Assembly (NCBI RefSeq): GCF_025961205.1
Contig: NZ_JAOQNH010000001.1
Coordinates: 2,008,001-2,072,000 of the forward strand
DNA from: Azospirillum fermentarium
GTDB taxonomy: Bacteria; Pseudomonadota; Alphaproteobacteria; Azospirillales; Azospirillaceae
Reading direction: 5' to 3'
DNA length: 64,000 nucleotides
The notes beneath the pieces were generated by a model. The model did not search any database and was not told where the DNA came from. It worked only from the letters and a program-made list of their open reading frames with translations. This document shows positions 8,034-18,675 of the stretch, piece by piece. Each line of letters starts with the position of its first letter. Within the stretch, counting starts at the first letter, position 1. A program made the position numbers and the translations under genes.

Positions 8034-8957
8034 TCACCGCGCCGTGGTGGCGGCCAGTTCGGTCTTGACCTGGGCCAGCAGCCGGGCCGCCTCGCTGCCC
8101 TGGATGCGGGCGATGTCGTCCTGATACTTCAGCAGGGTGCCCAGCGTGTCGTTGATGGTGGTGGCGTCCAGCTCCAACTGGTTCAGCTCCACCAGCGCCT
8201 GCGCCCAGTCCAGCGTTTCCGCCACGCCGGGCAGCTTGTAGAGGTCCATGGTCCGCAGCCGCTGGACGAAGCCCACCACCTGGGCCGCCAGCCGCTCGTC
8301 GGCCTGGGGGGCCTTCAGCCGCAGGATGGCCCGCTCGCGCTCCGCGTCGGGGTAATCGACCCAGTGGTAGAAACAGCGCCGCTTCAGCGCGTCGTGGATC
8401 TCCCGCGTGCGGTTGGAGGTCAGGATCACCAGCGGCGGCTCGTCGGCGCGGATGGTGCCGAATTCGGGGATGGTCACCTGGAAATCCGACAGGATTTCCA
8501 GCAGATACGCCTCGAACGGCTCGTCGGTGCGGTCAAGCTCGTCGATCAGCAGGACGGGGGGGCCGTTGTCGTCCGGCTCCAGCGCCTGGAGCAGCGGGCG
8601 CTTGATGAGGAAGCGTTCGGAGAACAGGCCGGCGGCCAGGGCGGTGCGGTCGCGGTCCCCGGCGGCCTCCGCCAGCCGGATCTCCATCATCTGGCGGGCG
8701 TAGTTCCATTCATAGACCGCCGCCGCCACGTCCAGCCCCTCGTAGCATTGCAGCCGCACCAGCCGGCGGCCCAGCGTGCGGGAGAGAACCTTGGCGATCT
8801 CGGTCTTGCCCACCCCGGCCTCGCCCTCCAGGAACAGGGGGCGTCTCAGCTTCAGCGCCAGGAACAGGGCGGTGGAAAGATCCCGCCCGGCCACGTAATC
8901 ACCGCGCTGCAGCAGCGCCTGCGTCTCATCCACCGAATGGGGGAGCGGGTGGGGCAT
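8034..8957 (-). CDS. MoxR-type AAA ATPase, CoxD-like
   Basis: A 307 aa AAA+ ATPase. Walker A is EGEAGVGKTEIAK (about residue 45), Walker B is VLLIDELDR, and sensor 1 is VILTSNRTRE. MoxR/CoxD ATPases act with VWA partners as chaperones that insert metal or sulfur into cofactors. The ATG at 8957 is preferred to upstream starts because CGGAG lies 6-7 bases before it and the protein then opens like the family (MPHPLPHSVDETQALL). It is followed 7 bases later by the VWA gene. A 303 base gap with a repeat element separates it from the enzyme subunit genes. Confidence 0.88.
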   Translation of the reverse strand: MPHPLPHSVDETQALLQRGDYVAGRDLSTALFLALKLRRPLFLEGEAGVGKTEIAKVLSRTLGRRLVRLQCYEGLDVAAAVYEWNYARQMMEIRLAEAAGDRDRTALAAGLFSERFLIKRPLLQALEPDDNGPPVLLIDELDRTDEPFEAYLLEILSDFQVTIPEFGTIRADEPPLVILTSNRTREIHDALKRRCFYHWVDYPDAERERAILRLKAPQADERLAAQVVGFVQRLRTMDLYKLPGVAETLDWAQALVELNQLELDATTINDTLGTLLKYQDDIARIQGSEAARLLAQVKTELAATTAR

Positions 8958-9260
8958 GGTCACTCCGGGGAACATGACGGCTCTGGTTTTGGCGGTCCCT
9001 CTTCCCGGCGGGGCCACGGCGCTCACACATCGTGTAACATACTGACAAAAATAATATTTCACCGTCATCCCAGCGAAGGCTGGGATCCAGAAGGTGTTTC
9101 CAAGGCCAGAGCCTTGGGGGACTCATGTCGCCGCTGACCGCGGCTCATGCCTGGATTCCCGCCTTCGCGGGAATGACGATGAGTAAGTCGTTTGTATCAG
9201 TAAGTTAACGATGTGTGCGTCCGATAGCCCTGCCAGGGAGGGGGGAAAGGCGTCTTCTTC
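8958..9260. other. Intergenic gap inside the molybdenum hydroxylase cluster
   Basis: This 303 base stretch lies between the FAD subunit gene and the MoxR ATPase gene. It holds the MITE-like repeat at 9063-9178 and a short AT-richer segment (9050-9065 and 9180-9212). I see no convincing gene in it. It may split the cluster into two transcripts or mark a recent repeat insertion into one operon. Confidence 0.6.
9063..9178. repeat. MITE-like element with imperfect 28 bp terminal inverted repeats
   Basis: The left end (9063-9090) and right end (9151-9178) are imperfect inverted repeats matching at about 24 of 28 positions; they start CGTCAT and end ATGACG. Each end is itself a small hairpin (TCCCAGCGAAGGCTGGGA; TTCCCGCCTTCGCGGGAA). 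The 60 base centre codes for nothing obvious. Short elements ending in GTCATTCCCGCGAA-type hairpins are widespread in proteobacteria. Confidence 0.75.
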
Positions 9261-10058
9261 TCACCCCACCGCCTGCATCATGGCGCGTTTCGCCATGACG
9301 GTCACCAGATGGGCGCGGTATTCGGCGCTGGCGTGCATGTCGCTGTTCAGCCCGTCCGCCGGCACCGTGATTCCCGCCACCGCATCCGGGGTGAAGGACG
9401 CGGCCAGCGCCGCCTCCATCGCCGGCACGCGGAACACCGACGGGCCGGCGCCGGTCACCGCCACCCGGACGGTGCCGCCGAAGCGGGCGATGAACACCCC
9501 TACCATGGCGTAGCGGCTGGCCGGGTTGGCGAATTTGGCGTAGCCGGCGGCGTCCGGTTTGGGGAAATGCACCGCCGTCACCAGTTCCCCCGGCGCCAGC
9601 GCCGTTTCGAACATGCCGGTGAAGAAATCATCGCCCGCGATTTCCCGCCGGTCGGTGCGCACGGTGGCGTTCAACCCCAGCACGGCGGCGGGATAGTCCG
9701 CCGCCGGGTCGGCGTTGGCGATGGACCCGCCCAGCGTGCCGCGGTGGCGCACCTGCCGGTCGCCGATCCCTCCGGCCAGATGGGCCAGCGCCGGGATCAC
9801 CCGCGCCACCAGATCCGATCCGGCCACGTCGGCGTGGTGGGTGAAGGCGCCGACGGTCAGGCCGCCCGCCTCCTCCCGCACGCCCTTCAGGTCCGGCACC
9901 CGCGACAGGTCCACCAGATCGGCGGGGCTGGCAAGGCGCTGCTTCAGGGTGGGCAACAGGGTCTGCCCGCCCGACAGCGCCTTGCCGTCCTCCATGGATC
10001 CCAGAAGCGACACCGCGTCGGCCAGGGTGGCGGGGCGGTGATAGGTGAAGTTGTACAT
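9261..10058 (-). CDS. FAD-binding subunit of molybdenum hydroxylase, CoxM-like
   Basis: A 265 aa flavoprotein subunit. It opens MYNFTYHRPATLADAV and has the two FAD motifs of the family: GGQTLLPTLKQR (about residue 30) and GTLGGSIANADPAADYP (about residue 107). It carries electrons from the iron-sulfur subunit to the acceptor. The ATG at 10058 has GGAGGGGAG just upstream and fits the family's usual N-terminus. It lies 14 bases after the large subunit gene and belongs to the same operon. Confidence 0.9.
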   Translation of the reverse strand: MYNFTYHRPATLADAVSLLGSMEDGKALSGGQTLLPTLKQRLASPADLVDLSRVPDLKGVREEAGGLTVGAFTHHADVAGSDLVARVIPALAHLAGGIGDRQVRHRGTLGGSIANADPAADYPAAVLGLNATVRTDRREIAGDDFFTGMFETALAPGELVTAVHFPKPDAAGYAKFANPASRYAMVGVFIARFGGTVRVAVTGAGPSVFRVPAMEAALAASFTPDAVAGITVPADGLNSDMHASAEYRAHLVTVMAKRAMMQAVG

Positions 10059-10072
10059 GGCTCCCCTCCCTC

Positions 10073-12463
10073 TTATTCCGCGGCCATGGCCGGGGTGTGG
10101 GCCTGGATGACGCGCCACACCTTTTCCGGGGTGGCGGGCATGTCGATGTGGGTGACGCCGTAACCGGCGAGCGCGTTGACCACGGCGTTGATCACCGCCG
10201 CCGCCGCCCCGATGGTCCCGGCCTCGCCGCAGCCCTTCACGCCCAGCGGGTTGTGGGTGCAGGGCGCGTCCTCGTGATAGGCGACGGTGAAGGACGGCAC
10301 GTCGTCGGCCCGCGGCATGCAGTAGTCCATGTACGAGCCGGTCAGAAGCTGCCCCGTCTCCTCGTCATAGACGCAGTTCTCGAACAGCGCCTGCCCGATG
10401 CCCTGGACGATGCCGCCGTGTACCTGCCCCTCGACGATCAGGGGGTTGATGACCCGCCCGAAATCGTCCACCGCGGTGAAGTTCAGGATCTTCGTCACAC
10501 CGGTATCCGGGTCGATCTCCACCTCGCAGACGTGGCAGCCGTTGGGGTAGGTGAAGTTCTTGGGATCGTAGAACGCCTGTTCGTCCAGCCCCGGCTCCAG
10601 CTCGTCCAGGGGAAAATTGTGGGGGACATAGGCGGCCAGCGCGATCTCGCCGATGCTCACCCCCTTGTCGGTGCCGGCGACGGAGAAGCGGCCGTCCTTG
10701 ACCTCGATGTCGGCTTCGGCGGCTTCCATCAGGTGGGCGGCGATCTTGCGGGCCTTGCGCTCCACCTTGTCCATGGCCTTGACCAGCGCCGAACCGCCCA
10801 CCGCCAGCGACCGCGAGCCATAGGTGCCCATGCCGAAGGGGATCTTGGCGGTGTCGCCGTGGATGATGTCCACGTTTTCGATGGGGATGCCGAAGCGGTC
10901 GGCCACCAACTGGGCGAAGGTCGTCTCGTGCCCCTGCCCATGGCTGTGGGAGCCGGTGAAGACGCTGACCGACCCGGTGGGGTGGAAGCGCACCTCCGCC
11001 GATTCATAGAGGCCCGCCCGCGCGCCCAGGGCACCCGCGATGTTCGAGGGCGCAATGCCGCACGCCTCGATGTATGTCGCAAAGCCGATGCCGCGCAGCT
11101 TGCCGCGGGCCGCCGATTCCGCGCGCCGGGCGGGGAAGCCGGCGTAATCGACCATGGGCAGCGCCATGTCCAGGTTCTTGGCGAAATCGCCGGTGTCGTA
11201 TTGCAGCGCCACCGGGGTCAGGTAGGGCATGGCCTCTTTTGCGATGAAGTTGCGGCGGCGCAGCTCGGTGGGGTCCATGCCCAGCTTCTGCGCGGCGATG
11301 TCCACCAGCCGTTCGATGAGGAAGCACGCCTCCGGCCGTCCGGCCCCGCGGTAGGCATCGACGGGGGCGGTGTTGGTGAAGACCGCCGTCACCTCCGCGT
11401 AAATCGCCGGGGTCTTGTACTGCCCCGCCAGCAGGGTGGCGTACAGGTACGTGGGGATGGAGGTGGAGAAGGTGGACAGGTACGCCCCCATGTTGGCGTC
11501 GGTCTTCACCCGCAACCCCAGGAAGTTGCCGTCGGCGTCCATGGCCAGTTCGGCGTGGCTGATGTGGTCGCGCCCGTGGGCGTCGGACAGGAAGCTTTCC
11601 GACCGCTCCGCCGTCCATTTGACCGGGCGCCCGACCTTCTTCGCCGCCCAGGTGACGATGGCCTCTTCCCCGTAATGGAAGATCTTGGACCCGAAGCCGC
11701 CGCCCACGTCGGGGGCCACCACCCGCAGCTTGTGTTCCGGGATGCCCAGAACGAAGGCGCCCATCAGCAGCCGGATGACGTGGGGGTTCTGCGACGTGGT
11801 GGTCAAGGTGTGTTCGCCGGTGGCGGGGTCGTATTCGCCCATGGCCGCCCGCGGTTCCATGGCGTTGGGCACCAGCCGGTTGTTCACCAGATCGATGGTG
11901 GCGACGTGGGATGCCTGGGCAAAGGCGGCGTCGGTGGCGGCCTTGTCGCCCAGGTGCCAGTCGTAGCAGACGTTGCCCGGCACGTCGTCGTGGACCCGTT
12001 CCGCCCTGCCGTCCAGGGCGGCGCGGATGGAGGCGACGGCGGGCCGCTCGGCGTAATCCACCGCGATCATCTCCGCCGCGTCCTTGGCCATGTCGCGGGT
12101 CTCGGCGATCACCACCGCCACGATGTCGCCCACATAGCGGGCGCGGTCACGGGCGATGGGGAAATGCGGCGGCTCCTTCATGGGGCTGCCGTCCTTGTTG
12201 TGGATCAGCCAGCCGCAGGGCAGGCCGTTCACCCCGTCGGCGGCCATGTCGGCCCCGGTGAAGACGTGGAGCACGCCGGGGGAGGCCAGCGCCCCCGACG
12301 GGTCGATGCCCAGAATCCCGGCGTGCGCGTGGGGTGAGCGCAGCATGTAGGCATAGGTCTGGTTGGGCCGGCCGATGTCGTCGGTGTAGGTGCCGCGCCC
12401 GGTCAGGAAACGCGCGTCTTCACGGCGGCGCACCGGGGCGCCGATGCCATTGGGGTTTGCCAT
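10073..12463 (-). CDS. Molybdopterin-binding large subunit, form II CO-dehydrogenase-like
   Basis: A 796 aa catalytic subunit of the xanthine oxidase family. It opens with [24 protein letters not shown], typical of CoxL. The active-site loop reads AYRGAGR (residues about 370-376), which is the form II signature; true aerobic CO dehydrogenase (form I) has AYXCSFR. The conserved catalytic glutamate lies in [12 protein letters not shown] near the C-terminus. Form II enzymes have uncertain substrates and should not be assumed to oxidise CO. The ATG at 12463 is chosen because GGAAGG sits 9 bases before it; an ATG three codons earlier abuts the same site. Confidence 0.92.
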   Translation of the reverse strand: MANPNGIGAPVRRREDARFLTGRGTYTDDIGRPNQTYAYMLRSPHAHAGILGIDPSGALASPGVLHVFTGADMAADGVNGLPCGWLIHNKDGSPMKEPPHFPIARDRARYVGDIVAVVIAETRDMAKDAAEMIAVDYAERPAVASIRAALDGRAERVHDDVPGNVCYDWHLGDKAATDAAFAQASHVATIDLVNNRLVPNAMEPRAAMGEYDPATGEHTLTTTSQNPHVIRLLMGAFVLGIPEHKLRVVAPDVGGGFGSKIFHYGEEAIVTWAAKKVGRPVKWTAERSESFLSDAHGRDHISHAELAMDADGNFLGLRVKTDANMGAYLSTFSTSIPTYLYATLLAGQYKTPAIYAEVTAVFTNTAPVDAYRGAGRPEACFLIERLVDIAAQKLGMDPTELRRRNFIAKEAMPYLTPVALQYDTGDFAKNLDMALPMVDYAGFPARRAESAARGKLRGIGFATYIEACGIAPSNIAGALGARAGLYESAEVRFHPTGSVSVFTGSHSHGQGHETTFAQLVADRFGIPIENVDIIHGDTAKIPFGMGTYGSRSLAVGGSALVKAMDKVERKARKIAAHLMEAAEADIEVKDGRFSVAGTDKGVSIGEIALAAYVPHNFPLDELEPGLDEQAFYDPKNFTYPNGCHVCEVEIDPDTGVTKILNFTAVDDFGRVINPLIVEGQVHGGIVQGIGQALFENCVYDEETGQLLTGSYMDYCMPRADDVPSFTVAYHEDAPCTHNPLGVKGCGEAGTIGAAAAVINAVVNALAGYGVTHIDMPATPEKVWRVIQAHTPAMAAE

Positions 12464-12501
12464 CGCAAACATCCTTCCCTGATCCTGATAAGGGGCGCCG
12501 G

Positions 12502-12999
<498 letters not shown>

Positions 13000-13281
13000 A
13001 CCGTTTCCTCCCATATGGCCCTCGGCCTTGGACGGCGGCGGCTTTTTTTCCGATAACCCCGGTCAGACGGGCATAGGCCGGACGCCGGGGTTTCGAGCCG
13101 TTCCTTGCCGTGGGGATAAGGTTTGCACAGCCGCCGGGCCGGTCAAGGCGCCGTTCGGCCAGTATCCTTAAGCCAAAGGTCCGAATAATCGTCCAGCGGC
13201 TTGGCGGTTGGTTGAGGACAGGGTACAGTTGCTGACAAAATCAAACCAACAAGAACCCTTTACCTGGGAGGGGTAACCCGA

Positions 13282-14223
13282 ATGAAGCGTATTCTCGGCA
13301 TCCTTGGACTTTGCCTCACGCTTGCCGCACCTGCGAAAGCGGAAGAGTTCGTCACGGTCCTGACCGGCGGAACCAGCGGCGTCTACTATCCCCTTGGTGT
13401 TGCATTGCAAAACATCTATGGCAAGAGCATCCCGGGCGCCAAGACCTCGGTGCAGGCCACCAAGGCGTCGGTGGAGAACCTGAACCTGCTTCAGGCCGGG
13501 CGCGGGGAGATCGGCTTTTCGCTGGGCGATTCCCTGGGCGATGCCTGGGCGGGGGTGGAGGAGGCGGGCTTCAAGGCCAAGCTGACCAAGCTGCGCACCA
13601 TCGCCGGCATCTACCCCAACTACATCCAGATCGTCGCCAGCGGTGAATCGGGCATCAAGACCCTGGCCGACCTGAAGGGCAAGCGGGTGTCGGTGGGCGC
13701 GCCGAAATCGGGGACGGAGCTGAACGCACGCGCCATCTTCGGCGCCGCCGGGCTGGGGTACAAGGATTTCGCCAAGACCGAATACCTTCCCTTCGCCGAA
13801 TCGGTCGATCTGATGAAGAACCGGCAGTTGGACGCCACGCTGATCTCCGCCGGGCTGGGTGTGGCGGCGGTGAAGGATCTGGCGGCGTCGCTGCCCATCA
13901 CCATCGTCACCATTCCGGCGGATGTGGTGCAGAAGGTGGGCAACGCCGCCTACATCCCCGAGGTGATCCCCGCCGGCACCTACAGCGGCCAGGACGCCGA
14001 CATCGCCACCGCCGCCGTGCGCAACTTCCTCGTCACCCATTCCGGGGTGCCGGATGCCACGGCCTACGCCATGACCAAGGGGCTGTTCGAGCATCTGGAC
14101 CTGCTGTCGGCGGCCCATGCGGCGGCCAAGGGCATCGCGCTGAACGCCGGGGCGGCCACATCGCCGGTGCCGCTGCATCCGGGGGCCGAGAAATTCTACA
14201 AGGAAAAGGGGCTGTTGCCGTAA
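13282..14223 (+). CDS. TAXI family TRAP transporter solute-binding protein
   Basis: A 313 aa periplasmic protein with a signal peptide at residues 1-20 (MKRILGILGLCLTLAAPAKA). The mature start EEFVTVLTGGTSGVYYPLGVAL is the TAXI (TRAP-associated extracytoplasmic immunogenic) family hallmark. GGGAGGGG lies just before the ATG. It is followed 30 bases later by the fused TRAP membrane gene and then a DUF1850 gene, the standard TAXI arrangement. TAXI ligands include glutamate, glutamine and other dicarboxylates in studied cases; the ligand here is unknown. Confidence 0.92.
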   Translation: MKRILGILGLCLTLAAPAKAEEFVTVLTGGTSGVYYPLGVALQNIYGKSIPGAKTSVQATKASVENLNLLQAGRGEIGFSLGDSLGDAWAGVEEAGFKAKLTKLRTIAGIYPNYIQIVASGESGIKTLADLKGKRVSVGAPKSGTELNARAIFGAAGLGYKDFAKTEYLPFAESVDLMKNRQLDATLISAGLGVAAVKDLAASLPITIVTIPADVVQKVGNAAYIPEVIPAGTYSGQDADIATAAVRNFLVTHSGVPDATAYAMTKGLFEHLDLLSAAHAAAKGIALNAGAATSPVPLHPGAEKFYKEKGLLP

Positions 14224-14253
14224 GCGCGGGCCACGGACGAAAGACGTGCAGCC

Positions 14254-16365
14254 ATGACCGCATCCCCCCATTCCCCGGCGGGCGACAACCCGCTGGATGC
14301 CGATCTTGAGGCACGCGCTGCCCTGGACCGGGAAAACCCCGCCGGCCTCGTCGCGTTCGACGGGGTTGACGGCAAGATTCTCTTTCTCATCGCCGTGGTC
14401 TTCGCCCTGTTCCAGGTGTGGACCGCGGCCTTCAGCCCGCTGTCCAGTCTGGTGGTGCGGTCGGTCCATGTGGGCTTTCTGCTGCTGCTGACCTATTGCC
14501 TGTTCGGGTTCGGCAACCAGCCGCAAAAGCGGGTGCCGTGGCACGGGTGGCTGCTGGGCGGGCTGTCGTTCGCCATCGGCCTCTATCATTGGGTGTTCGA
14601 GGCCGACCTGATCCAGCGGGCCGGCGATCCCACCACCACCGACCTTGTGGTCGGGGCCGTCGGCATCATCCTGGTGTTCGAAGCGGCGCGGCGGCTGATG
14701 GGGTGGGTGCTGCCGATCATCTGCGGCGTGTTCATCCCCTATGCCCTGCTCGGGCCGTGGCTGCCGTTCGGGCTGTCCCACCGCGGGTTCGGCTGGGACC
14801 AGATCATCGACCAGCTTTATTTCTCCACCGAAGGCGTGTTCGGCACGCCGGTCTATGTGTCATCCACCTTCATCTTTTTGTTCATCCTGTTCGGTGCCTT
14901 TCTGGAACGGGCGGGAATGATCAAGCTGTTCAACGACGTGTCGCTGGGGCTGGTGGGCCATGCCAAGGGCGGCCCGGCCAAGGTGGCGGTGATCTCGTCG
15001 GGGTTCATGGGCACCATCAACGGGTCGGGTGTCGCCAACGTGCTGACCACGGGGCAGTTCACCATCCCGCTGATGACCCGTTTCGGTTATCGCCCCGCCT
15101 TTGCCGGCGCGGTGGAGGCGACGGCCAGCATGGGCGGGCAGTTGATGCCCCCGGTCATGGGCGCCGCCGCCTTCATCATGGCGGAAACCATCGGGGTGCC
15201 CTACAGCGAGGTGGCGCTGGCCGCGACCATTCCCGCCATCCTCTATTTCGCCAGCGCCTTCTGGATGGTGCATCTGGAGGCGGGCAAGCGCAATCTGGTG
15301 GGCCTGCCGCGCAGCGAATGCCCCAGCGCGCTGAATGCGCTGATCGAGGGGTGGTATCTGGTGCTGCCGCTGGCGGCCCTGGTCTATCTGCTGTTTTCCG
15401 GGTTCACGCCGCTGTTTGCCGGCGTGATCGGGCTGGCGGCCACCGCCACCTTGATTTTGGGCGCGCGGGTGTCGGGGGTGCTGCCGGGCATGGCGCTGCG
15501 GGCACTGTTCTGGGTGGGGCTGGGTCTGGCCGCCGCCGGTCTGTGGCGGCTGGGCCTGCGCACCGAGGAAATGGCCTTTCTCATCATCGCCCTGCTGATC
15601 GTGCCGTGCCTGTTCGTCCGTGGCGGGCGGGAGACGATCTCCATCCTGGTTCATGCGCTGGCGGAGGGGGCGAAGAACGCGCTGGGCGTCGGGGTGGCCT
15701 GTGCCCTGGTGGGGGTGCTGATCGGCATCCTGTCCCTGACCGGGCTGGCGTCCAGCGTGGCGGGGGCCATCGTCGATCTGGCGGGCGGCAATCTGCTGCT
15801 GGCGCTGATTTTGACCATGATCGCCTGCATCGTGCTGGGGACCGGGCTGCCCACCACCGCGAACTACATCATCACCGCGTCCATCGCCGCCCCGGCGCTG
15901 CTGCAGATGGGCGTGCCGCTGATCGTGTCGCACATGTTCTGCTTCTACTTCGGCATCATGGCCGACCTGACGCCGCCGGTGGCGCTGGCGGCCCTGGCCG
16001 CATCGTCCATCGCGCGGGCGGGGCACATGGAGATCGGGTGGATCGCCACCCGCATCGCCATGGCCGGCTATGTGGTGCCGTTCATGGCGGTCTATGACCC
16101 GGCGCTGATGCTCCAGACCGACAACCCGTGGGCCGTGGCCTATATGGTGGTCAAGGCATGCCTGGGCATCATGCTGTGGGGGGCGGCCACCATCGGCTAT
16201 CTGCTGGCGCCCATGACGTGGGTGGAGCGGGGCGTGGCGGCGGCGGGGGCGTTCCTGTTCGTGCTGGCCCTGCCGGTGACGGACGAGGCGGGCTTCGTCA
16301 TCACGGTTGCCCTGACCGGCTGGCAGTGGTGGCGGTCGCGGCGGGTGGCGGAACTGGCCCGGTGA
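14254..16365 (+). CDS. TRAP transporter permease, fused DctM/DctQ (4TM/12TM)
   Basis: A 703 aa multi-spanning membrane protein. The N-terminal part (about 35-160) corresponds to the small DctQ-like subunit and the remainder to the large DctM-like subunit. Characteristic stretches include GFMGTINGSGVANVLTTG, TASMGGQLMPPVMGAAAFIM and IVLGTGLPTTANYIIT. Such fusions accompany TAXI binding proteins and drive sodium- or proton-coupled import. The stop codon overlaps the GTG start of the DUF1850 gene. Confidence 0.93.
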   Translation: MTASPHSPAGDNPLDADLEARAALDRENPAGLVAFDGVDGKILFLIAVVFALFQVWTAAFSPLSSLVVRSVHVGFLLLLTYCLFGFGNQPQKRVPWHGWLLGGLSFAIGLYHWVFEADLIQRAGDPTTTDLVVGAVGIILVFEAARRLMGWVLPIICGVFIPYALLGPWLPFGLSHRGFGWDQIIDQLYFSTEGVFGTPVYVSSTFIFLFILFGAFLERAGMIKLFNDVSLGLVGHAKGGPAKVAVISSGFMGTINGSGVANVLTTGQFTIPLMTRFGYRPAFAGAVEATASMGGQLMPPVMGAAAFIMAETIGVPYSEVALAATIPAILYFASAFWMVHLEAGKRNLVGLPRSECPSALNALIEGWYLVLPLAALVYLLFSGFTPLFAGVIGLAATATLILGARVSGVLPGMALRALFWVGLGLAAAGLWRLGLRTEEMAFLIIALLIVPCLFVRGGRETISILVHALAEGAKNALGVGVACALVGVLIGILSLTGLASSVAGAIVDLAGGNLLLALILTMIACIVLGTGLPTTANYIITASIAAPALLQMGVPLIVSHMFCFYFGIMADLTPPVALAALAASSIARAGHMEIGWIATRIAMAGYVVPFMAVYDPALMLQTDNPWAVAYMVVKACLGIMLWGAATIGYLLAPMTWVERGVAAAGAFLFVLALPVTDEAGFVITVALTGWQWWRSRRVAELAR

Positions 16366-16748
16366 GTGCGGTCTGCCTGTTCACCCTGGCGGGGGCGCTG
16401 CTGGCGTCCTTGCCGGGGGACACCATCACCCTGTCCTGGACCCATTCCATCGAAAAGACCGAATGGCGGGAGGTCTGGCGGGCCGAGGACGGGCGGCTGA
16501 CCCCGGTGGAAGCCCGCATCAAGGGCTTCGGCGCCGGCATGGAACCTCCGCCGGACGCCCGCCTGTCCGGCGGCTGGCTGGTCTGGCGCCCGGCGGCCCC
16601 GCCGTCGGGACGTCTGGTGCTGGCGGCCTCGTCCTTCACCCCCGACCACACGCTGTGTGTCTCCGGGCAATGCCGGGCCCTGCACCGCTGGACAGGCGGC
16701 GGGGATGGGGAGGAACCGCTCGTGATTGCGGCCTGTGCGCCGCCCTAA
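16362..16748 (+). CDS. DUF1850 domain-containing protein
   Basis: A 128 aa protein that begins at a GTG sharing bases with the TRAP permease stop (GTGA), so it is translationally coupled. It has a hydrophobic N-terminus (AVCLFTLAGALLASL) and the DUF1850 pattern ITLSWTHSIEKTEWREVW followed by EARIKGFGAGMEPPPDA. DUF1850 genes usually sit next to TAXI-TRAP genes; the role is unknown but presumably in the same transport system, probably outside the inner membrane. Confidence 0.82.
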   Translation: MSAVCLFTLAGALLASLPGDTITLSWTHSIEKTEWREVWRAEDGRLTPVEARIKGFGAGMEPPPDARLSGGWLVWRPAAPPSGRLVLAASSFTPDHTLCVSGQCRALHRWTGGGDGEEPLVIAACAPP

Positions 16749-16752
16749 TTCC

Positions 16753-17496
16753 TTATCCCGCCATCCGGGGCAGGCCGGCGATTTCCAGGATCAGCTTGTT
16801 GCGCAGGGCCTCGGCGAAGTTTTCCCGGCTGTCCACCGTTCGGACGAAGGCGTTGGGGCCGGTGATCACGGTCTCACGGTAATAGCCTTCCAGCCAGTCG
16901 AACTCATCCAGGATCGCCAGGGCATTGATCCCGATCCCGCGGGTGTCGGCGCGCGCGCGCGCCGCCAGCGGGTCGATGCCGGTGTTGGAAAAGCCGTTGG
17001 ACACCAGATCGATCACCCGCCGCGCCCCCAGCACGCCGGCCCCGCCGAACAGGTCCATGGCTCCGTAAAGGGCGCTGCCGATGGCGGTGGAGTCCGGCCT
17101 GTCGTCGCGCGGGGCGGCGTCGGTGGCGGTGGCGAAGCGGGAGGCCGCCTCGGCGCTTTCGATCACCGTCCACGGCACCAGCGTGCGCAGCGTGTTGGGG
17201 CCGGAGAAGGAACACAGGGTCACCGCCGTGGCGGTCATCGCCGCGGCCTCCGCCACCGCCGGATCGCGGAAGGCGGCGGCATGGCCCTGCAACTGGAACT
17301 CCAGCGCGCCCTCGCTGATGCTGGCCGAGCCGTCCACCAGCAACACCAGTTCCAGCCCCACACGCTTGATCTTGCGGACGGGTGCGGAGGCTTTCGGCTT
17401 GGCCGCGGGCGCGTCGGCGTGGGACGGGAGACCGGGCAGGGCGGCGGCCACCCCCAGCAGGGACAGCGTGGTCAAAAGGCGGCGGCGGGTGGTCAT
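16753..17496 (-). CDS. DUF1194 domain-containing protein (VWA-like, exported)
   Basis: A 247 aa protein with a Tat-like or Sec-like N-terminus (MTTRRRLLTTLSLLGVAAALPG). The core opens with LELVLLVDGSASISEGALEFQLQ, which is the DUF1194 pattern and includes a DGSxS metal-site motif as in VWA domains. Its function is unknown; the fold suggests adhesion or protein binding in the periplasm. The stop is 4 bases from the convergent DUF1850 gene end. It lies 22 bases after mutY on the same strand. Confidence 0.8.
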   Translation of the reverse strand: MTTRRRLLTTLSLLGVAAALPGLPSHADAPAAKPKASAPVRKIKRVGLELVLLVDGSASISEGALEFQLQGHAAAFRDPAVAEAAAMTATAVTLCSFSGPNTLRTLVPWTVIESAEAASRFATATDAAPRDDRPDSTAIGSALYGAMDLFGGAGVLGARRVIDLVSNGFSNTGIDPLAARARADTRGIGINALAILDEFDWLEGYYRETVITGPNAFVRTVDSRENFAEALRNKLILEIAGLPRMAG

Positions 17497-17518
17497 GTCC
17501 GGCGGTATCGCGTGTGGC

Positions 17519-18580
17519 CTAGCGGGTGTGGTCCAGGGCGTGGCGCACCACCTTGCGCATGACCGAGGGCAGGGCCTCCCCCTTCAGCGCGCCGATGGGC
17601 ACCCAATAGCCGTCGGCGGCGGGCCAGTTGTCCCCGGCCTCCCCGGCGGTGACGGTAAGATCCAGGTGAAAATGGCTGAAAGTATGGCGGACCGAGCCGG
17701 GCAGCGGGCGCCACGGCACCCGGGCCAGGGGGGCGGCGGCCTGCACCGCCGCCGGTGTGGGCGGCCCGCCGGCTTCCCACGGGGTCGAGGGCACCTCGGC
17801 CATGCCGCCCAAAAGCCCGGTGGGCGGGCGGCGGCGCAGCAGCACCGCCATTGCCGATTCCAGCCAGAAGGCCACGCCGTGGCGGGTGGGCTTGTCGGCC
17901 TTGGCCGTGCGGGCGGGCAGGGTCTCGGCGATGCCCATCCGTGTCGCCTCGCAGGCGTGGGACACTGGGCAGATCAGGCATTGCGGCTTGCGCGGGGTGC
18001 AGACCGTGGCCCCGAGATCCATCATGGCCTGGGCATAGTCGCCCGGACGGGTGTCCGGCGTCAGGGTGGCGGCCAGGGCGCGCAGCCGCGGTTTCACCCC
18101 CGGCAGCGGGTCGGTGACGGCGAAGACGCGGGCCACCACCCGTTCCACATTGCCGTCCACCACCGTGGCCTTACGCCCGAAGGCGATGGCGGCCACGGCG
18201 GCGGCGGTGTAGGCGCCCACGCCGGGCAGGTCCAGCAGTGCCGTCTCATCATCGGGGAAGCGCCCCCCCAGCCGCTCGTTCACATGGCGGGCACAGGCGT
18301 GCAGGTTGCGGGCGCGGGCGTAGTAGCCGAGCCCGGCCCAGGCGGCCAGCACGTCGTCCAGCGGCGCTTCGGCCAGATGGCGCACCGTGGGCCAGCGCTG
18401 AAGGAAGGTCAGGAAATAGGGGGCCGCAGCCACCACCGTGGTCTGCTGCAGCATGATTTCCGACAGCCAGACCCGGTATGGGTCGGCCCGTTCCCCCGGC
18501 GGGGCGCGCCAGGGCAGGGTGCGGCGGTGGCTGTCGTACCAGCCGAGAAGACGGGCGGCGAAATCGGTGCGGTCGGTCAT
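17519..18580 (-). CDS. mutY: A/G-specific adenine glycosylase MutY
   Basis: A 353 aa base excision repair enzyme that removes adenine paired with 8-oxoguanine. It has the helix-hairpin-helix and catalytic region (LPWRAPPGERADPYRVWLSEIMLQQT; LDLPGVGAYTAAAV; VDGNVERV). The [4Fe-4S] ligands follow the MutY spacing C-X6-C-X2-C-X5-C (CTPRKPQCLICPVSHAC). A C-terminal NUDIX-like domain (from about 230) reads the 8-oxoguanine. The ATG at 18580 is used; a GTG three codons upstream is also possible. Confidence 0.95.
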   Translation of the reverse strand: MTDRTDFAARLLGWYDSHRRTLPWRAPPGERADPYRVWLSEIMLQQTTVVAAAPYFLTFLQRWPTVRHLAEAPLDDVLAAWAGLGYYARARNLHACARHVNERLGGRFPDDETALLDLPGVGAYTAAAVAAIAFGRKATVVDGNVERVVARVFAVTDPLPGVKPRLRALAATLTPDTRPGDYAQAMMDLGATVCTPRKPQCLICPVSHACEATRMGIAETLPARTAKADKPTRHGVAFWLESAMAVLLRRRPPTGLLGGMAEVPSTPWEAGGPPTPAAVQAAAPLARVPWRPLPGSVRHTFSHFHLDLTVTAGEAGDNWPAADGYWVPIGALKGEALPSVMRKVVRHALDHTR

Positions 18581-18675
18581 GGCCAACACATAGCACGCCC
18601 CCGCCGCCGATGGTGGCGGCGGATTGTGCGATGGGCTATGCCCTGACGGCCTGTCCGTGCCGGAGATCCCATCCC

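Noticed and set aside
10073..12463. Form I aerobic CO dehydrogenase
   Set aside because: The active-site loop is AYRGAGR, not AYXCSFR, so the form I call is not supported.
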